DNA of 38,574 nucleotides from an uncultured Bacteroidia bacterium. GTDB taxonomy: Bacteria > Bacteroidota > Bacteroidia > Bacteroidales > UBA932. The position numbers were made by a program, and so were the translations under genes. The stretch is from NCBI GenBank assembly GCA_902785065.1, contig CACZXH010000020.1, forward strand, positions 1 through 38,574, given 5' to 3'. The notes beneath the pieces were generated by a model that ran no database searches, had not been told where the DNA came from, and worked only from the letters and a program-made list of their open reading frames with translations. Of this stretch, positions 15,324 to 23,177 are shown one piece after another. Every line of letters starts with the position of its first letter. The stretch's first letter is position 1.

Positions 15324-16292
15324 ATGTCTGTCGTTCTTCATAAGAAAACGTTTCCCGACTTGACGGTGGACGAGCTCTACGAACTCCTGCGGGTCCGCAG
15401 CGAGGTTTTCGTCGTGGAGCAGGACTGCGTGTATCAGGATATGGACGGGGACGACCAGGCTTCCCTCCATCTGTGGCTCACGGAAGGCGACAAGGTCGTC
15501 GCCCTGTGCCGGGTGTGCCCCGCCGGGACGCATATGCAAGAGATCTCCATCGGGCGGGTAATCACCACTGTGCGCGGAAAGGGGTACGGCAAGCGGATCA
15601 TGCTGGAGGGCATCGCCGCGGCCAGGGAGCATTTCGATGCCGAGGTCATCGACATCGAGGCCCAGGAGTATGCGAAAGGATTTTACGAGCAGGTCGGTTT
15701 CCAGCAGTCCTCCGAGCCTTTCATCCTTGACGGCATCCCGCATATCAAGATGACATGGAAAGAGTATCCGATCGAGACGCAGAGGATCCGGTTCCGGTCC
15801 TGGCAAGAGTCGGATGCCGAGGCTTTGTTCAAGTATGCCGCGGACCCGGATGTCGGTCCCCGCGCGGGGTGGCCGCCGCACGGATCCGTCGCGGACAGCC
15901 TGGAAGTCATCCGCAAGTTTTTCGCAAACGACCATACCTGGGCGCTGGTGCTGAAAGAGACTGGCGAGCCCATCGGCTGCATGGGTTACTATCCCTATGG
16001 CGAAAGCAATATCGGTATCGGCGAGAACGACGCGGAGTTGGGGTATTGGATCGCCAAGCCCTACTGGAACCAGGGCATTTGCACGGAAGCGCTGCGGGCC
16101 ATGATCGATTATTGCTTCAACAAAAAGGGCTTCCAGACCCTCTGGAGCGACTTTTTCGTGGACAATCCCGCTTCGGGCCGGGTCATGGAAAAGTGCGGCT
16201 TCCAAGACACGGGTGCCATTAACTGGTGCAGCCACCTCTACCTGGGTGATGAGCGCCCGGTGAAGGTCATGCGGCTGGACTACGCGCTATAA
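15324..16292 (+). CDS. Tandem GNAT acetyltransferase: ElaA-like plus RimJ/RimL-like
   Basis: The 322-residue protein combines two acetyltransferase domains. Residues 1-150 match ElaA-type GNATs: LRVRSEVFVVEQDCVYQDMDGDD, then SIGRVITTVRGKGYGKRIM (acetyl-CoA loop) and FYEQVGFQ. Residues 152-322 match RimJ/RimL-type enzymes: IRFRSWQESDAEALFKYAADP, ELGYWIAKPYWNQGICTEALRAM and SGRVMEKCGFQDTG. Each is normally a separate protein, so this is a fusion without any stop or shift. Substrates are unknown; RimJ-type domains act on protein N-termini or small amines. It ends directly at the stop of the convergent lipoprotein gene, with no intergenic base. Confidence 0.88.
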   Translation: MSVVLHKKTFPDLTVDELYELLRVRSEVFVVEQDCVYQDMDGDDQASLHLWLTEGDKVVALCRVCPAGTHMQEISIGRVITTVRGKGYGKRIMLEGIAAAREHFDAEVIDIEAQEYAKGFYEQVGFQQSSEPFILDGIPHIKMTWKEYPIETQRIRFRSWQESDAEALFKYAADPDVGPRAGWPPHGSVADSLEVIRKFFANDHTWALVLKETGEPIGCMGYYPYGESNIGIGENDAELGYWIAKPYWNQGICTEALRAMIDYCFNKKGFQTLWSDFFVDNPASGRVMEKCGFQDTGAINWCSHLYLGDERPVKVMRLDYAL

Positions 16293-17138
16293 TCACTTGA
16301 TGCCGACCGCGGGCCAGCCGAAGTCCTGATAGCAGGAAATGTCCAGGCCGTGGGCCTCGGCATAGTCGAGGATGGATTTCGCACGGGCGGCCTTCTTGGC
16401 AGCGTCGTCGGAATAGAGGGCCATGAATGCATCGAAACGGTCGCCGAAGATGGCTTTGGCCGTTGGATTGAAGTCAGAACCGTCACCCACCGCATCGAAC
16501 TGGAAGACTTCGAATCCATTGTCAGTCTTCTTCACATGCATGCAGCCGGGATGGCTGCCGCCAGATACGGACTTGAGGGTGTCGCCGGCCTGGTTGTAGT
16601 TCTCGACCCGGAAATCGCCCCAGATCCGGATGTCATCGGGATTCTCCTCCTCGGAACCGGCGATCAGGCAGTACGGGATACAGTGCTCGCCGGGCGTATA
16701 ATTGGCGCCGATTTCAGTCATATACCTGCCGATGGCGGCCATGGCGTCATCTTCCTTCTCCTGGGTCTTATAGGCAACGATGCGGCCGTTCGCCACCTGG
16801 ACCTCCGTCACGCCGGGATTGCCCAAGTCGGAATAGGTCACGCGGTACCAGCCATCCCCCAACGGCTCGATGGAATCCACGGAGGACTCGCTGGAAGGGC
16901 CGTCCTGCAGGCCGGTCCGGAACACCCAGAAAGAGTAGGTATCCTCGTATTCAGTTTCCCAAATGGAGTCCAGGACGTCCTTGGAGAGCGTCTCTTGCAG
17001 ATACTTGTCAGTCATGGGCTTGTTGCCCAGCACATGTTCGTAGAAGTCGCTGACAAGAGCGATGTCTTTCTGCTCCTGGGACTGATTGCAGGCAAAGAGG
17101 ATCAGGCAGGCTGAAAAAGCGGTAAGGATTCTTTTCAT
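16293..17138 (-). CDS. Lipoprotein with a DUF3828-like N-terminal half
   Basis: The 281-residue protein has a signal peptide and lipobox (LILFAC, Cys17). Residues 28-125 (DFYEHVLG, then DGWYRVTYSDLGNPG and VANGRIVAYK) resemble the NTF2-like DUF3828 type of envelope domain. The C-terminal half (IRIWGDFRVENYNQAGDTL, GSHPGCMHVKKTDNGFEVFQFDAVGDGSDF) looks like a second beta-rich domain. Its Cys residues (in CIPYC and HPGC) may form disulfides. Function is unknown. It has no clear TAnnTTTG box upstream and lies after the tRNA-Cys terminator. Confidence 0.78.
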   Translation of the reverse strand: MKRILTAFSACLILFACNQSQEQKDIALVSDFYEHVLGNKPMTDKYLQETLSKDVLDSIWETEYEDTYSFWVFRTGLQDGPSSESSVDSIEPLGDGWYRVTYSDLGNPGVTEVQVANGRIVAYKTQEKEDDAMAAIGRYMTEIGANYTPGEHCIPYCLIAGSEEENPDDIRIWGDFRVENYNQAGDTLKSVSGGSHPGCMHVKKTDNGFEVFQFDAVGDGSDFNPTAKAIFGDRFDAFMALYSDDAAKKAARAKSILDYAEAHGLDISCYQDFGWPAVGIK

Positions 17139-17164
17139 CGGACTTGTGTCTAACTATACGGTAT

Positions 17165-17196
17165 AAAAAAGAGTCCGCCTTGTGCAAGGGGACTCT
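17165..17196 (-). terminator. Rho-independent terminator of tRNA-Cys
   Basis: On the minus strand an AGAGTCC...GGACTCT stem with an inner CCTTG/AAGG stem and a small loop is followed by six T residues. The stem begins within the encoded CCA end of the tRNA. Confidence 0.85.
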
Positions 17197-17269
17197 GGAG
17201 GTGCCAAGCGGAATCGAACCGCTGTAGCAGGTTTTGCAGACCTGTGCCTAACCGCTCGGCCATAGCACC
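17196..17269 (-). tRNA. tRNA-Cys (anticodon GCA)
   Basis: The minus strand folds as a complete cloverleaf. The acceptor stem is GGTGCTA/TGGCACC and the D-arm contains GGTTAGG. The anticodon stem CAGGT/ACCTG encloses a loop with GCA, and the T-arm holds GGTTCGATTCC. The discriminator base is T (U73), as expected for tRNA-Cys, and a CCA end is encoded. Length is 71 nt plus CCA, the short class usual for Cys. A TATCTTTG box at 17280-17287 lies 10 nt before the mature 5' end, and a terminator follows. Confidence 0.97.
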
Positions 17270-17279
17270 ATTGGGATTG

Positions 17280-17287
17280 CAAAGATA
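17280..17287 (-). promoter_or_regulatory. -7 box of tRNA-Cys
   Basis: TATCTTTG on the minus strand ends 10 nt before the mature tRNA 5' end. Confidence 0.65.
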
Positions 17288-17311
17288 GGAAGTTTTTCCG
17301 AAAGTGCAAAA

Positions 17312-18505
17312 TTATTCCACGTACAGCAGGAGGCCCTTCAGGTACTCCCCTTCCGGATGGTAGATATTCACGGCGTGGTCGGCAGGTTGGTTGAGGCGGT
17401 CGAGGATGCGGACACTGCGGCCGGTCTGGGCGGCGGCGGAGAAGACCGCGAGCGCAAAGGCCTCCTTGTCCACCACCTGCGAGCAGCTGAACGTGAACAC
17501 GAAGCCACCCGGCGCGACTTTCGCGATGGCGGCCGCGTTCAGGCGCTGGTACGCCCGGAGGGCGTTCTTCAGCGCCCCGCGGTGCTTGGCGAATGCCGGC
17601 GGATCCACGATCATGAGGTCATACTTTCCTTCCGGGACGTCGCGGAGGAACTCGATAGCATCGGCACAGTAAGAGGTATGCTGCTCCGGTGTGAATCCGT
17701 TCAGGGCCACGTTCCGGTCCACCATGTCCATCGCTTTGCGGGAACTGTCCACGGAATCCACGTGGAGAGCTCCGCCGTTCAAGGCGTAAATGGAGAAGCC
17801 GCCCGTGTAGCAGAACAGGTTCAGGACATTCCGGCCCTTGGCGAGCCGGCCCACGGCGGCGCGGTTCTCGCGCTGGTCCAGGAAGAAGCCCGTCTTCTGG
17901 CCTTCGTTCCAATTGACATGGAACTTGTTCCCGTTTTCGAGGACGACGCACTCGTCTGTCTCAAAGCCGTCGGCCTTGTACAGATAACCGTCGATGAGGT
18001 CCAGGCCGGCCTTAAACGGCGCAGTGCCGGAACTCTTGTCGTAAACCGCCTTCAGCGCATCACCATAAACGGCCTTGAGTGCCTCGCAAATGGCATTCTT
18101 GGCTTTGAACATGCCCACGGAATGGGCCTGGAGGACGCACACGCCGTCGTAATAGTCGATGATCAGGCCGGGAAGGCCGTCGCCTTCGCCGTGGACGAGT
18201 CTGTAGCAAGTGGTCGATGCCGACCCGTGCAGGCCGCAGGCAACGCGCGCCTGGAAAGCCCGGCGCACCATCTTCTCCCAGAAATCGGGTGCGGTGGGAT
18301 CCTCGTCGAAACTCAGGATCCGGACCGCGATGGAGCCGATCTGGTAATGGCCCGTGGCCAGGTACTGGCCATCGGAGGAATAAACACCCACCAGGTCACC
18401 CTCGGCAGGCTCGCCCGTAATCTGGGCGATAGCCCCGGAGAAGACCCAGGGATGGAACCGGAGAATGGAATCCTCGCGGCGGGGACGTAGATAGACTTTT
18501 TCCAT
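17312..18505 (-). CDS. RlmI-like 23S rRNA (cytosine) methyltransferase
   Basis: The 397-residue protein has an N-terminal PUA-like domain (YLRPRREDSILRFHPWVFSGAI), a central EEHEE-like linker and a C-terminal class I SAM methyltransferase domain. Visible motifs are KTGFFLDQRENRAAVG, VLNLFCYTGGFSIYAL (SAM-binding motif I), VDSVDSSRKAMDMV and LMIVDPPAFAKHRG, followed by FTFSCSQVV. This order fits the RlmI/RlmK class that makes m5C in 23S rRNA. Substrate specificity is inferred. The ATG at 18505 shares one base with the stop of the exonuclease gene (TGATG), so the two are probably translationally coupled. A longer in-frame start would overlap that gene and lacks homology. Confidence 0.88.
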   Translation of the reverse strand: MEKVYLRPRREDSILRFHPWVFSGAIAQITGEPAEGDLVGVYSSDGQYLATGHYQIGSIAVRILSFDEDPTAPDFWEKMVRRAFQARVACGLHGSASTTCYRLVHGEGDGLPGLIIDYYDGVCVLQAHSVGMFKAKNAICEALKAVYGDALKAVYDKSSGTAPFKAGLDLIDGYLYKADGFETDECVVLENGNKFHVNWNEGQKTGFFLDQRENRAAVGRLAKGRNVLNLFCYTGGFSIYALNGGALHVDSVDSSRKAMDMVDRNVALNGFTPEQHTSYCADAIEFLRDVPEGKYDLMIVDPPAFAKHRGALKNALRAYQRLNAAAIAKVAPGGFVFTFSCSQVVDKEAFALAVFSAAAQTGRSVRILDRLNQPADHAVNIYHPEGEYLKGLLLYVE

Positions 18506-19143
18506 CAGGCTTGGTCGGGATAGAGCTCCGGATGGAGCTGTTGGGGGGTCAGGGGCGCCTTTTCGGACTTCATCAGGCGGAGATACATCTCGCGGCACAC
18601 CCAGGCATCGGTGGCGGCATAGCGCTGCTGCGACTCGGAAAGCTTCTCGGCTTCCCAGTTGGAAAGCTGCTGGGCTTTCGAAATCTTGAAGCCGAGAATG
18701 ATCGCGGCCATCTTTTTCACGGACTTGTCCCGGATGCCGTATTCCCAGACAATCTTCTGCAAGTCCACGAAATTCTGCGGCTGGAAGCCCGCGAACTTTT
18801 GCAAGCCATGGACATCGTCATGGATGGCGGCGCCCACCTTGACAATGGCGGGATTGGCCAGGATGGCACACAGGCGGCGCGGGATGCCGCCCATGAGTTT
18901 GATGCGGAACAGGTACGCCTTTTCGGCCCCGGAAAGCTGCAGAAGGGCCGTTCCATTGGAACGCTGGTCCGGGGAGAAAGTGGGCCGCGTCTCGGTATCG
19001 AACCCAATGACTTTCTGGTGCTTGAGATAGCTGACGGCCTTTCCGAACTCCTCTCCGAGCGTGTCGATGACGTGGATTTCCCCGGGGAAGGACGCCAGTT
19101 CCAGACGGCCGATCTCTTCCGGACTAATCGATATCTGGAACAT
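18505..19143 (-). CDS. 3'-5' exonuclease (RNase D-like DEDD family)
   Basis: The 212-residue protein starts at MFQISISPEEIGRLELASFPG. DEDDy motifs are present: IGFDTETRPTF (Asp and Glu of motif I), AIHDDVHGLQKF (motif II Asp) and QQRYAATDAWVCREMY (motif III with Tyr and Asp). It is a single exonuclease domain without the HRDC repeats of full RNase D, so it acts on RNA or DNA 3' ends of unknown identity. The start overlaps the end of the upstream lipoprotein gene by 20 nt. A further ATG 42 nt upstream gives a Pro/Lys-rich extension with no homology. Confidence 0.87.
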   Translation of the reverse strand: MFQISISPEEIGRLELASFPGEIHVIDTLGEEFGKAVSYLKHQKVIGFDTETRPTFSPDQRSNGTALLQLSGAEKAYLFRIKLMGGIPRRLCAILANPAIVKVGAAIHDDVHGLQKFAGFQPQNFVDLQKIVWEYGIRDKSVKKMAAIILGFKISKAQQLSNWEAEKLSESQQRYAATDAWVCREMYLRLMKSEKAPLTPQQLHPELYPDQA

Positions 19144-20245
19144 ACGCGGGTTCAGGCTTCGTTTGGGCGGAGAGATAGGCGGCACTGACTTCTACCGGGA
19201 CGAATTCGCCTTCCAGGTTTTCCTCCGTCTGGTAATAGCGGACGGACGGATAGGCAATGTCGTGCGTGAACAGATTCCTTTCCCGCAGCAGGCGATACAG
19301 GGCGCCTGTCAGCGAGGCGTTCGGTTCGATAAAGCGGAAATGCGGCGTCAGGATGCGGTCAAAGGCCATGTCCTCTTCGGTAATCTGGCGATGGATATGC
19401 TCCTTTTCAGCTTCCAGCTCCTCCAGGGAGGCCGTGAAACTGTCCAGGAGGACGGCATCCAAGTTACCGCCCGGCTTCAGGGAGCGGTAAATGCCCAGCA
19501 TATCGCGGAAAGCGGGACGCAGGACACCGTTCCCCGTGGTTGAGACGACGGTCACTTCCAGCTGGGGCGTGAGCTTCTTTGCGGCGTTTTCATAGGCGGA
19601 ACGGGCTTCGGCGGGTGCCCAGACGGCGAGACTCTTGTAACCGGCCCGCTGGGCTTCCAGGAGCATGGCGTCCACGGAGGTGAGGATGATCGCATTCCGT
19701 CCGGCCATCTTGAAGAGGGTGTCCACATCGAAACGGCCATACTCCGCCAGGAGCGAATTCGCGAAGATAAACACCTTTGCACGGGTTTTGGACAGCCGGG
19801 AACGGGGATCCGCGGCATTGGAATAAGCCACGGTGTCGACGGCGGTTACCACATTCCGGACAGCCACTTCCCGGAGGCTGTCCGGGCTGGAGGCCGCGAG
19901 GCGGAGGTAAGGCGCATTGTACAGGTCCATCAGGATGTCGAAGGTCTCACCGGCGAAATCCGGCAGGCGGTCCGGTGCGGAACGGCCGTCGATATTGTCC
20001 ACCAGGTCCGCCGCCAGCAGGCTGGAAGCAAGCCGGGCGGCCGCTTCGGGTTCGCCGATGACGGCGATGGACCCCTGGGTGCCGGTGGTCCGGTATGTAT
20101 GCACGAGCCGGAAAGAACCGGTCGTGTCGGCGACAAGCTGCTTGACGTAAGGAATCGTGTCCCGGACCACGGCCGGGTGGTCGTTGCAGGAAGCGAACGC
20201 CACCAGGAGGGCGAGGACGGTCAGGATATGCTTCATACGGGTCAT
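19124..20245 (-). CDS. Lipoprotein of unknown function
   Basis: The protein of about 373 residues starts MTRMKHILTVLALLVAFASC, a signal peptide with a lipobox Cys at residue 20. MKHIL at 20236 is an alternative start. The mature part alternates strands and helices, such as GSIAVIGEPEAAARLASSLL and GRNAIILTSVDAMLLEAQRAGYKSLAVWAPAE. This suggests two alpha/beta lobes like a periplasmic binding fold. I do not recognise a named family. The -7 box TATTTTTG (20254-20261) lies 8 nt upstream. It heads a likely operon with the exonuclease and the RlmI-like gene. Confidence 0.78.
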   Translation of the reverse strand: MTRMKHILTVLALLVAFASCNDHPAVVRDTIPYVKQLVADTTGSFRLVHTYRTTGTQGSIAVIGEPEAAARLASSLLAADLVDNIDGRSAPDRLPDFAGETFDILMDLYNAPYLRLAASSPDSLREVAVRNVVTAVDTVAYSNAADPRSRLSKTRAKVFIFANSLLAEYGRFDVDTLFKMAGRNAIILTSVDAMLLEAQRAGYKSLAVWAPAEARSAYENAAKKLTPQLEVTVVSTTGNGVLRPAFRDMLGIYRSLKPGGNLDAVLLDSFTASLEELEAEKEHIHRQITEEDMAFDRILTPHFRFIEPNASLTGALYRLLRERNLFTHDIAYPSVRYYQTEENLEGEFVPVEVSAAYLSAQTKPEPAYVPDID

Positions 20246-20253
20246 AGATTCTG

Positions 20254-20261
20254 CAAAAATA
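20254..20261 (-). promoter_or_regulatory. -7 box of the lipoprotein-exonuclease-methyltransferase operon
   Basis: TATTTTTG on the minus strand lies 8 nt before the ATG at 20245. It is the left half of a near-perfect 30-bp palindrome shared with the divergent promoter. Confidence 0.58.
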
Positions 20262-20273
20262 CGGAAATATCCG

Positions 20274-20281
20274 TATATTTG
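20274..20281 (+). promoter_or_regulatory. -7 box of glycerate kinase
   Basis: TATATTTG ends 5 nt before the ATG at 20287. It is offset 20 nt from the opposing box at 20254-20261. Confidence 0.6.
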
Positions 20282-20286
20282 CAAAG

Positions 20287-21318
20287 ATGAAGACGCTCCT
20301 CGCCCTGGATTCCTTCAAGGGCTGCCTGACGGCCCCGGAGGCCGTGGATGCCGTGGCCGCCGCGCTGGCGGGACGCGACGTCTGCCGAATGCCGCTGTCC
20401 GACGGCGGCGAAGGCTTCTCGGAATGCCTGGCCGGCTGCCTGGGCGGCGTCTTCCGCACGGTATCCGTGCACGACCCGCTGGGCCGACCGGTCGACGCCC
20501 GCTACGCCCTCCTGGAAGACGGCCGTATCGCGGTTATCGAAACGGCCGCAGCCAGCGGTCTTACCCTGCTGAAACCCGAAGAACTGGATCCGCTCAACGC
20601 CTCATCCATTGGTACAGGTGAACTGATGCAAGACGCTGTCCAACAAGGTGTCAAAGAAATCTGGGTCGGGCTGGGCGGCACGGCAGTCATGGACTGTGGG
20701 ACCGGTCTTCTGCAAGCCCTCGCTCCCCTTCCTGCCTCCCTCCGGATCCATGCCTTTTACGACGTGGACGTTCCCCTTACCGGACCGACCGGCGCGCCCG
20801 TCGTTTTCGGCCCGCAGAAAGGGGCGAACGAGTGGGGCATCGCCGAACTGGAACGGCGGTTCCGACGCCAGGCGGAGCGCTGGAAGGCGCAGTACAGTAT
20901 CGACGCGAACCGGCTGCCCGGGGCTGGTGCGGCCGGCGGCATAGGTGCCGCCCTCGCCGTCTGTCTGGGTGCGGAAATGCACGCCGGCATCCAGGCCGTC
21001 CTGGAAGCTGTCCATTTCGCGGACCGCCTCCGGGAATGTGGTCTCGTCATTACGGGCGAAGGCAAGGCGGACCGACAGACTTTAACTGGGAAAGTGCCCT
21101 TCGGCGTGCTGCAGGCCACGCGCCGTTACGCCCCCGGAATCCCCGTCGTCCTCTTGGCAGGAAAGGTCGAAGACCGGGAAGAACTGCTGGCTGCTGGATT
21201 TGACGCAGTCATTCAAGTGACTCCGGAAGAATCACTGAAAAGCAATTATTTAAACAAGTCATTCGCCCGGGAGAACATCCGCATGGCCATCCAGGATCTC
21301 GTGTATTTTCGGGATTAG
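20287..21318 (+). CDS. Glycerate kinase (GlxK/GarK family)
   Basis: The 343-residue soluble enzyme carries the family signatures LLALDSFKGCLTAPEAVDAV at the N-terminus, PLSDGGEGF (residues 36-44), GLGGTAVMDCGTGLLQAL in the middle, and AGAAGGIGAAL and ITGEGKADRQTLTGKVPFGV toward the end. It phosphorylates D-glycerate to 2-phosphoglycerate (or 3-phosphoglycerate), feeding glycolysis. The usual ASN triplet of the central GGSATND-type motif reads GGTAVMD here, a conservative variant. The last 60 nt overlap the 3' end of the convergent hydrolase gene. The start is set by a -7 box 5 nt upstream. Confidence 0.92.
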   Translation: MKTLLALDSFKGCLTAPEAVDAVAAALAGRDVCRMPLSDGGEGFSECLAGCLGGVFRTVSVHDPLGRPVDARYALLEDGRIAVIETAAASGLTLLKPEELDPLNASSIGTGELMQDAVQQGVKEIWVGLGGTAVMDCGTGLLQALAPLPASLRIHAFYDVDVPLTGPTGAPVVFGPQKGANEWGIAELERRFRRQAERWKAQYSIDANRLPGAGAAGGIGAALAVCLGAEMHAGIQAVLEAVHFADRLRECGLVITGEGKADRQTLTGKVPFGVLQATRRYAPGIPVVLLAGKVEDREELLAAGFDAVIQVTPEESLKSNYLNKSFARENIRMAIQDLVYFRD

Positions 21319-21903
21319 CAAGGCGTACACGTACTCCTCCTCCATAAAGTGCGTTCCCTCATAGACTGTGTACGTTTTCCCGAACATTTCCTCCCAGGTG
21401 GAAATCTTCACCACACCGGATTTCCGGTAATGGTCCCGCGTGCCGAAGAACGCGTAATAATACCCTCCTTCTGCGGCGGCCTTCTTCGCAGCGGCCCAAT
21501 GCGGGGCATACTTCTTCAGAATGTCATATTCGAAGCGAAGCGGCTGCCGATCCCCTTCCTTGACCCGCCAGATCCGGTGCAGGAGGGCTTTCCCGCCAGG
21601 GACCTTGCATACCCAGGCCAGCCGGACCAGGATATCGGGCGCTCCCAGCGACGGAGAGACGAACAGGTGCGGGATGCCCCGTACGCGCAATGCCTGGATA
21701 GCTCCCAGGGATTCCCCAATGACCAGGTCGGGCCGCAGTTCTTCCACCCAGGAGGCAATCTGCACCCGGCCGACTTCCGGGTCGAAATCATAGGTGCGGA
21801 CGATGCAGCGGAGGTCCGTCCCGGCGAACTGTTCCCGGAGCAGCCGCGGAATCCGGCTGTCGCCGCCCCCGCCCATGCCATGGATATACAAAATGGTCTT
21901 CAC
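21259..21903 (-). CDS. Small alpha/beta hydrolase (YqiA-like esterase)
   Basis: The 214-residue protein begins KTILYIHGMGGGG, the oxyanion region of a compact alpha/beta hydrolase. The nucleophile elbow is VIGESLGAI (Ser65). Later come GTRDHY, a likely acid Asp, and YEGTHFME, a likely catalytic His. Size and pattern are like UPF0227/YqiA esterases. The substrate is unknown. The start codon is GTG, read as Met. It lies 4 nt after the -7 box TATTTTTG (21908-21915), the same arrangement seen before several other genes here. The 3' 60 nt lie within the convergent glycerate kinase gene. Confidence 0.78.
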   Translation of the reverse strand: MKTILYIHGMGGGGDSRIPRLLREQFAGTDLRCIVRTYDFDPEVGRVQIASWVEELRPDLVIGESLGAIQALRVRGIPHLFVSPSLGAPDILVRLAWVCKVPGGKALLHRIWRVKEGDRQPLRFEYDILKKYAPHWAAAKKAAAEGGYYYAFFGTRDHYRKSGVVKISTWEEMFGKTYTVYEGTHFMEEEYVYALLIPKIHEILDGHADVLPGE

Positions 21904-21907
21904 CTTG

Positions 21908-21915
21908 CAAAAATA
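21908..21915 (-). promoter_or_regulatory. -7 box of the hydrolase gene
   Basis: TATTTTTG on the minus strand lies 4 nt before the GTG start at 21903. Confidence 0.57.
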
Positions 21916-21927
21916 CGATTAAATCGT

Positions 21928-21935
21928 TATATTTG
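21928..21935 (+). promoter_or_regulatory. Promoter -7 box of the C1 aminopeptidase operon
   Basis: TATATTTG with TTG at 21905-21907 as the -33 element (20-nt spacer) gives about 33 nt before the ATG at 21969. It is offset 20 nt from the opposing box. Confidence 0.63.
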
Positions 21936-21968
21936 TCAGTTAGAGAAACAAATCTACATCACATTGAT

Positions 21969-23177
21969 ATGAAAAAATCTTTCGTTCTCTTCACAGCGGC
22001 CCTCCTCGCACTGACCGCCTCCGCCCAGACCCGCACGGCCGCCCCGGCCGTCAAGGCATCTGACTACCAGTTCACCACCGTCAAGGAGATTCCGGTCACC
22101 TCGATGAAGAACCAGGCCAACAGCGGCACCTGCTGGTGCTTCTCCGCCATCTCCTTCCTCGAGTCCGAAATCATCAAGGCGAAGAACCTCAAGCCGGAAG
22201 CCTATCCGGACCTGTCCGAAATGTTCGTCGTCCGTCATTCCTATCACGACCGGGCGCTCAAGTATGTCCGTCTCAACGGTTTCCTGAACATGGCGCAGGG
22301 ATCCGGCTTCGGTGACGTACTGGAGGTCATCCGCGACTACGGCATTATGCCGCAGAAGGACTACACCGGCATGCACTACGGCACCGAACTCCCCGCCCAG
22401 GGCGAACTCGACGCCGTCCTCAAGGGCTATGTGCAGGCCGTCGTGAAGAATCCGAACCGCAAGCTCACCCCCGTATGGACCAAGGGTTTCGACGGCATCC
22501 TCGACGCTTATCTGGGCGAGGTTCCCGAGACCTTCGTGGAGAACGGTGTCACCTACACGCCGGAAAGCTACCGTGACGCCCTGGGTATCAACCCGGACGA
22601 CTATGTGAACATTTCCTCCTTCACGCATCATCCGTTCTATTCCCAGTTTGCCATCGAGGTGGAAGACAACTGGCGCTGGGGCCTCTGCTACAACCTGCCG
22701 CTGGATGAGTTCATGGCCGTTATCGACAATGCCGTGAACAACGGTTACACCGTGGCCTGGGGCGGCGACGTCTCCGAAACCGGCTTCACCCGCGACGGTC
22801 TCGCCATCCTCGTGGACACCAGCGTCAAACCCACCGGCTCCGACCAGGAGCGCTGGGTCGGTCCCGCCGCCCAGCAGCCGGCCGCCCAGGAAGCCAAGAA
22901 GGACCTTCCCAAGGAGATCGAGGTGACGCAGGAGAACCGCCAGCAGTGGTTCGACGAAAAGACATCCACGGACGACCACGGCATGCATCTCTATGGTATC
23001 GCCAAGGACCAGAACGGAAACAAGTACTACCTGATCAAGAACTCCTGGGGCGTCACCGGCGCCTACAAGGGTGTCTGGTACATGTCCGAGAATTTCGTCA
23101 AGGGCAAGACCCTGAACTTCGTCGTCAACAAGAAAGCCCTCCCGAAGGACATCGCCAAGAAGCTCGGTATCAAGTAA
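21969..23177 (+). CDS. C1-family cysteine aminopeptidase (PepC/bleomycin-hydrolase type), exported
   Basis: The 402-residue protein has a signal peptide (MKKSFVLFTAALLALTASAQ). The catalytic Cys lies in NQANSGTCWCFS (C55), the His in DDHGMHLYGIA and the Asn in YLIKNSWG, giving a complete papain-like triad. The layout follows PepC/bleomycin hydrolase, but the signal peptide places it in the periplasm, unlike the cytoplasmic classical enzymes. A Pro/Ala/Gln-rich segment (AAQQPAAQEAKK) precedes the His region. The gene ends directly before pssA, with no intergenic base, so the two are probably co-transcribed. Confidence 0.9.
   Translation: MKKSFVLFTAALLALTASAQTRTAAPAVKASDYQFTTVKEIPVTSMKNQANSGTCWCFSAISFLESEIIKAKNLKPEAYPDLSEMFVVRHSYHDRALKYVRLNGFLNMAQGSGFGDVLEVIRDYGIMPQKDYTGMHYGTELPAQGELDAVLKGYVQAVVKNPNRKLTPVWTKGFDGILDAYLGEVPETFVENGVTYTPESYRDALGINPDDYVNISSFTHHPFYSQFAIEVEDNWRWGLCYNLPLDEFMAVIDNAVNNGYTVAWGGDVSETGFTRDGLAILVDTSVKPTGSDQERWVGPAAQQPAAQEAKKDLPKEIEVTQENRQQWFDEKTSTDDHGMHLYGIAKDQNGNKYYLIKNSWGVTGAYKGVWYMSENFVKGKTLNFVVNKKALPKDIAKKLGIK

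Noticed and set aside
17165-17196. Integrative element attachment at tRNA-Cys
   Set aside because: No direct repeat of the tRNA 3' end and no integrase appear in the window. The hairpin there is an ordinary terminator.
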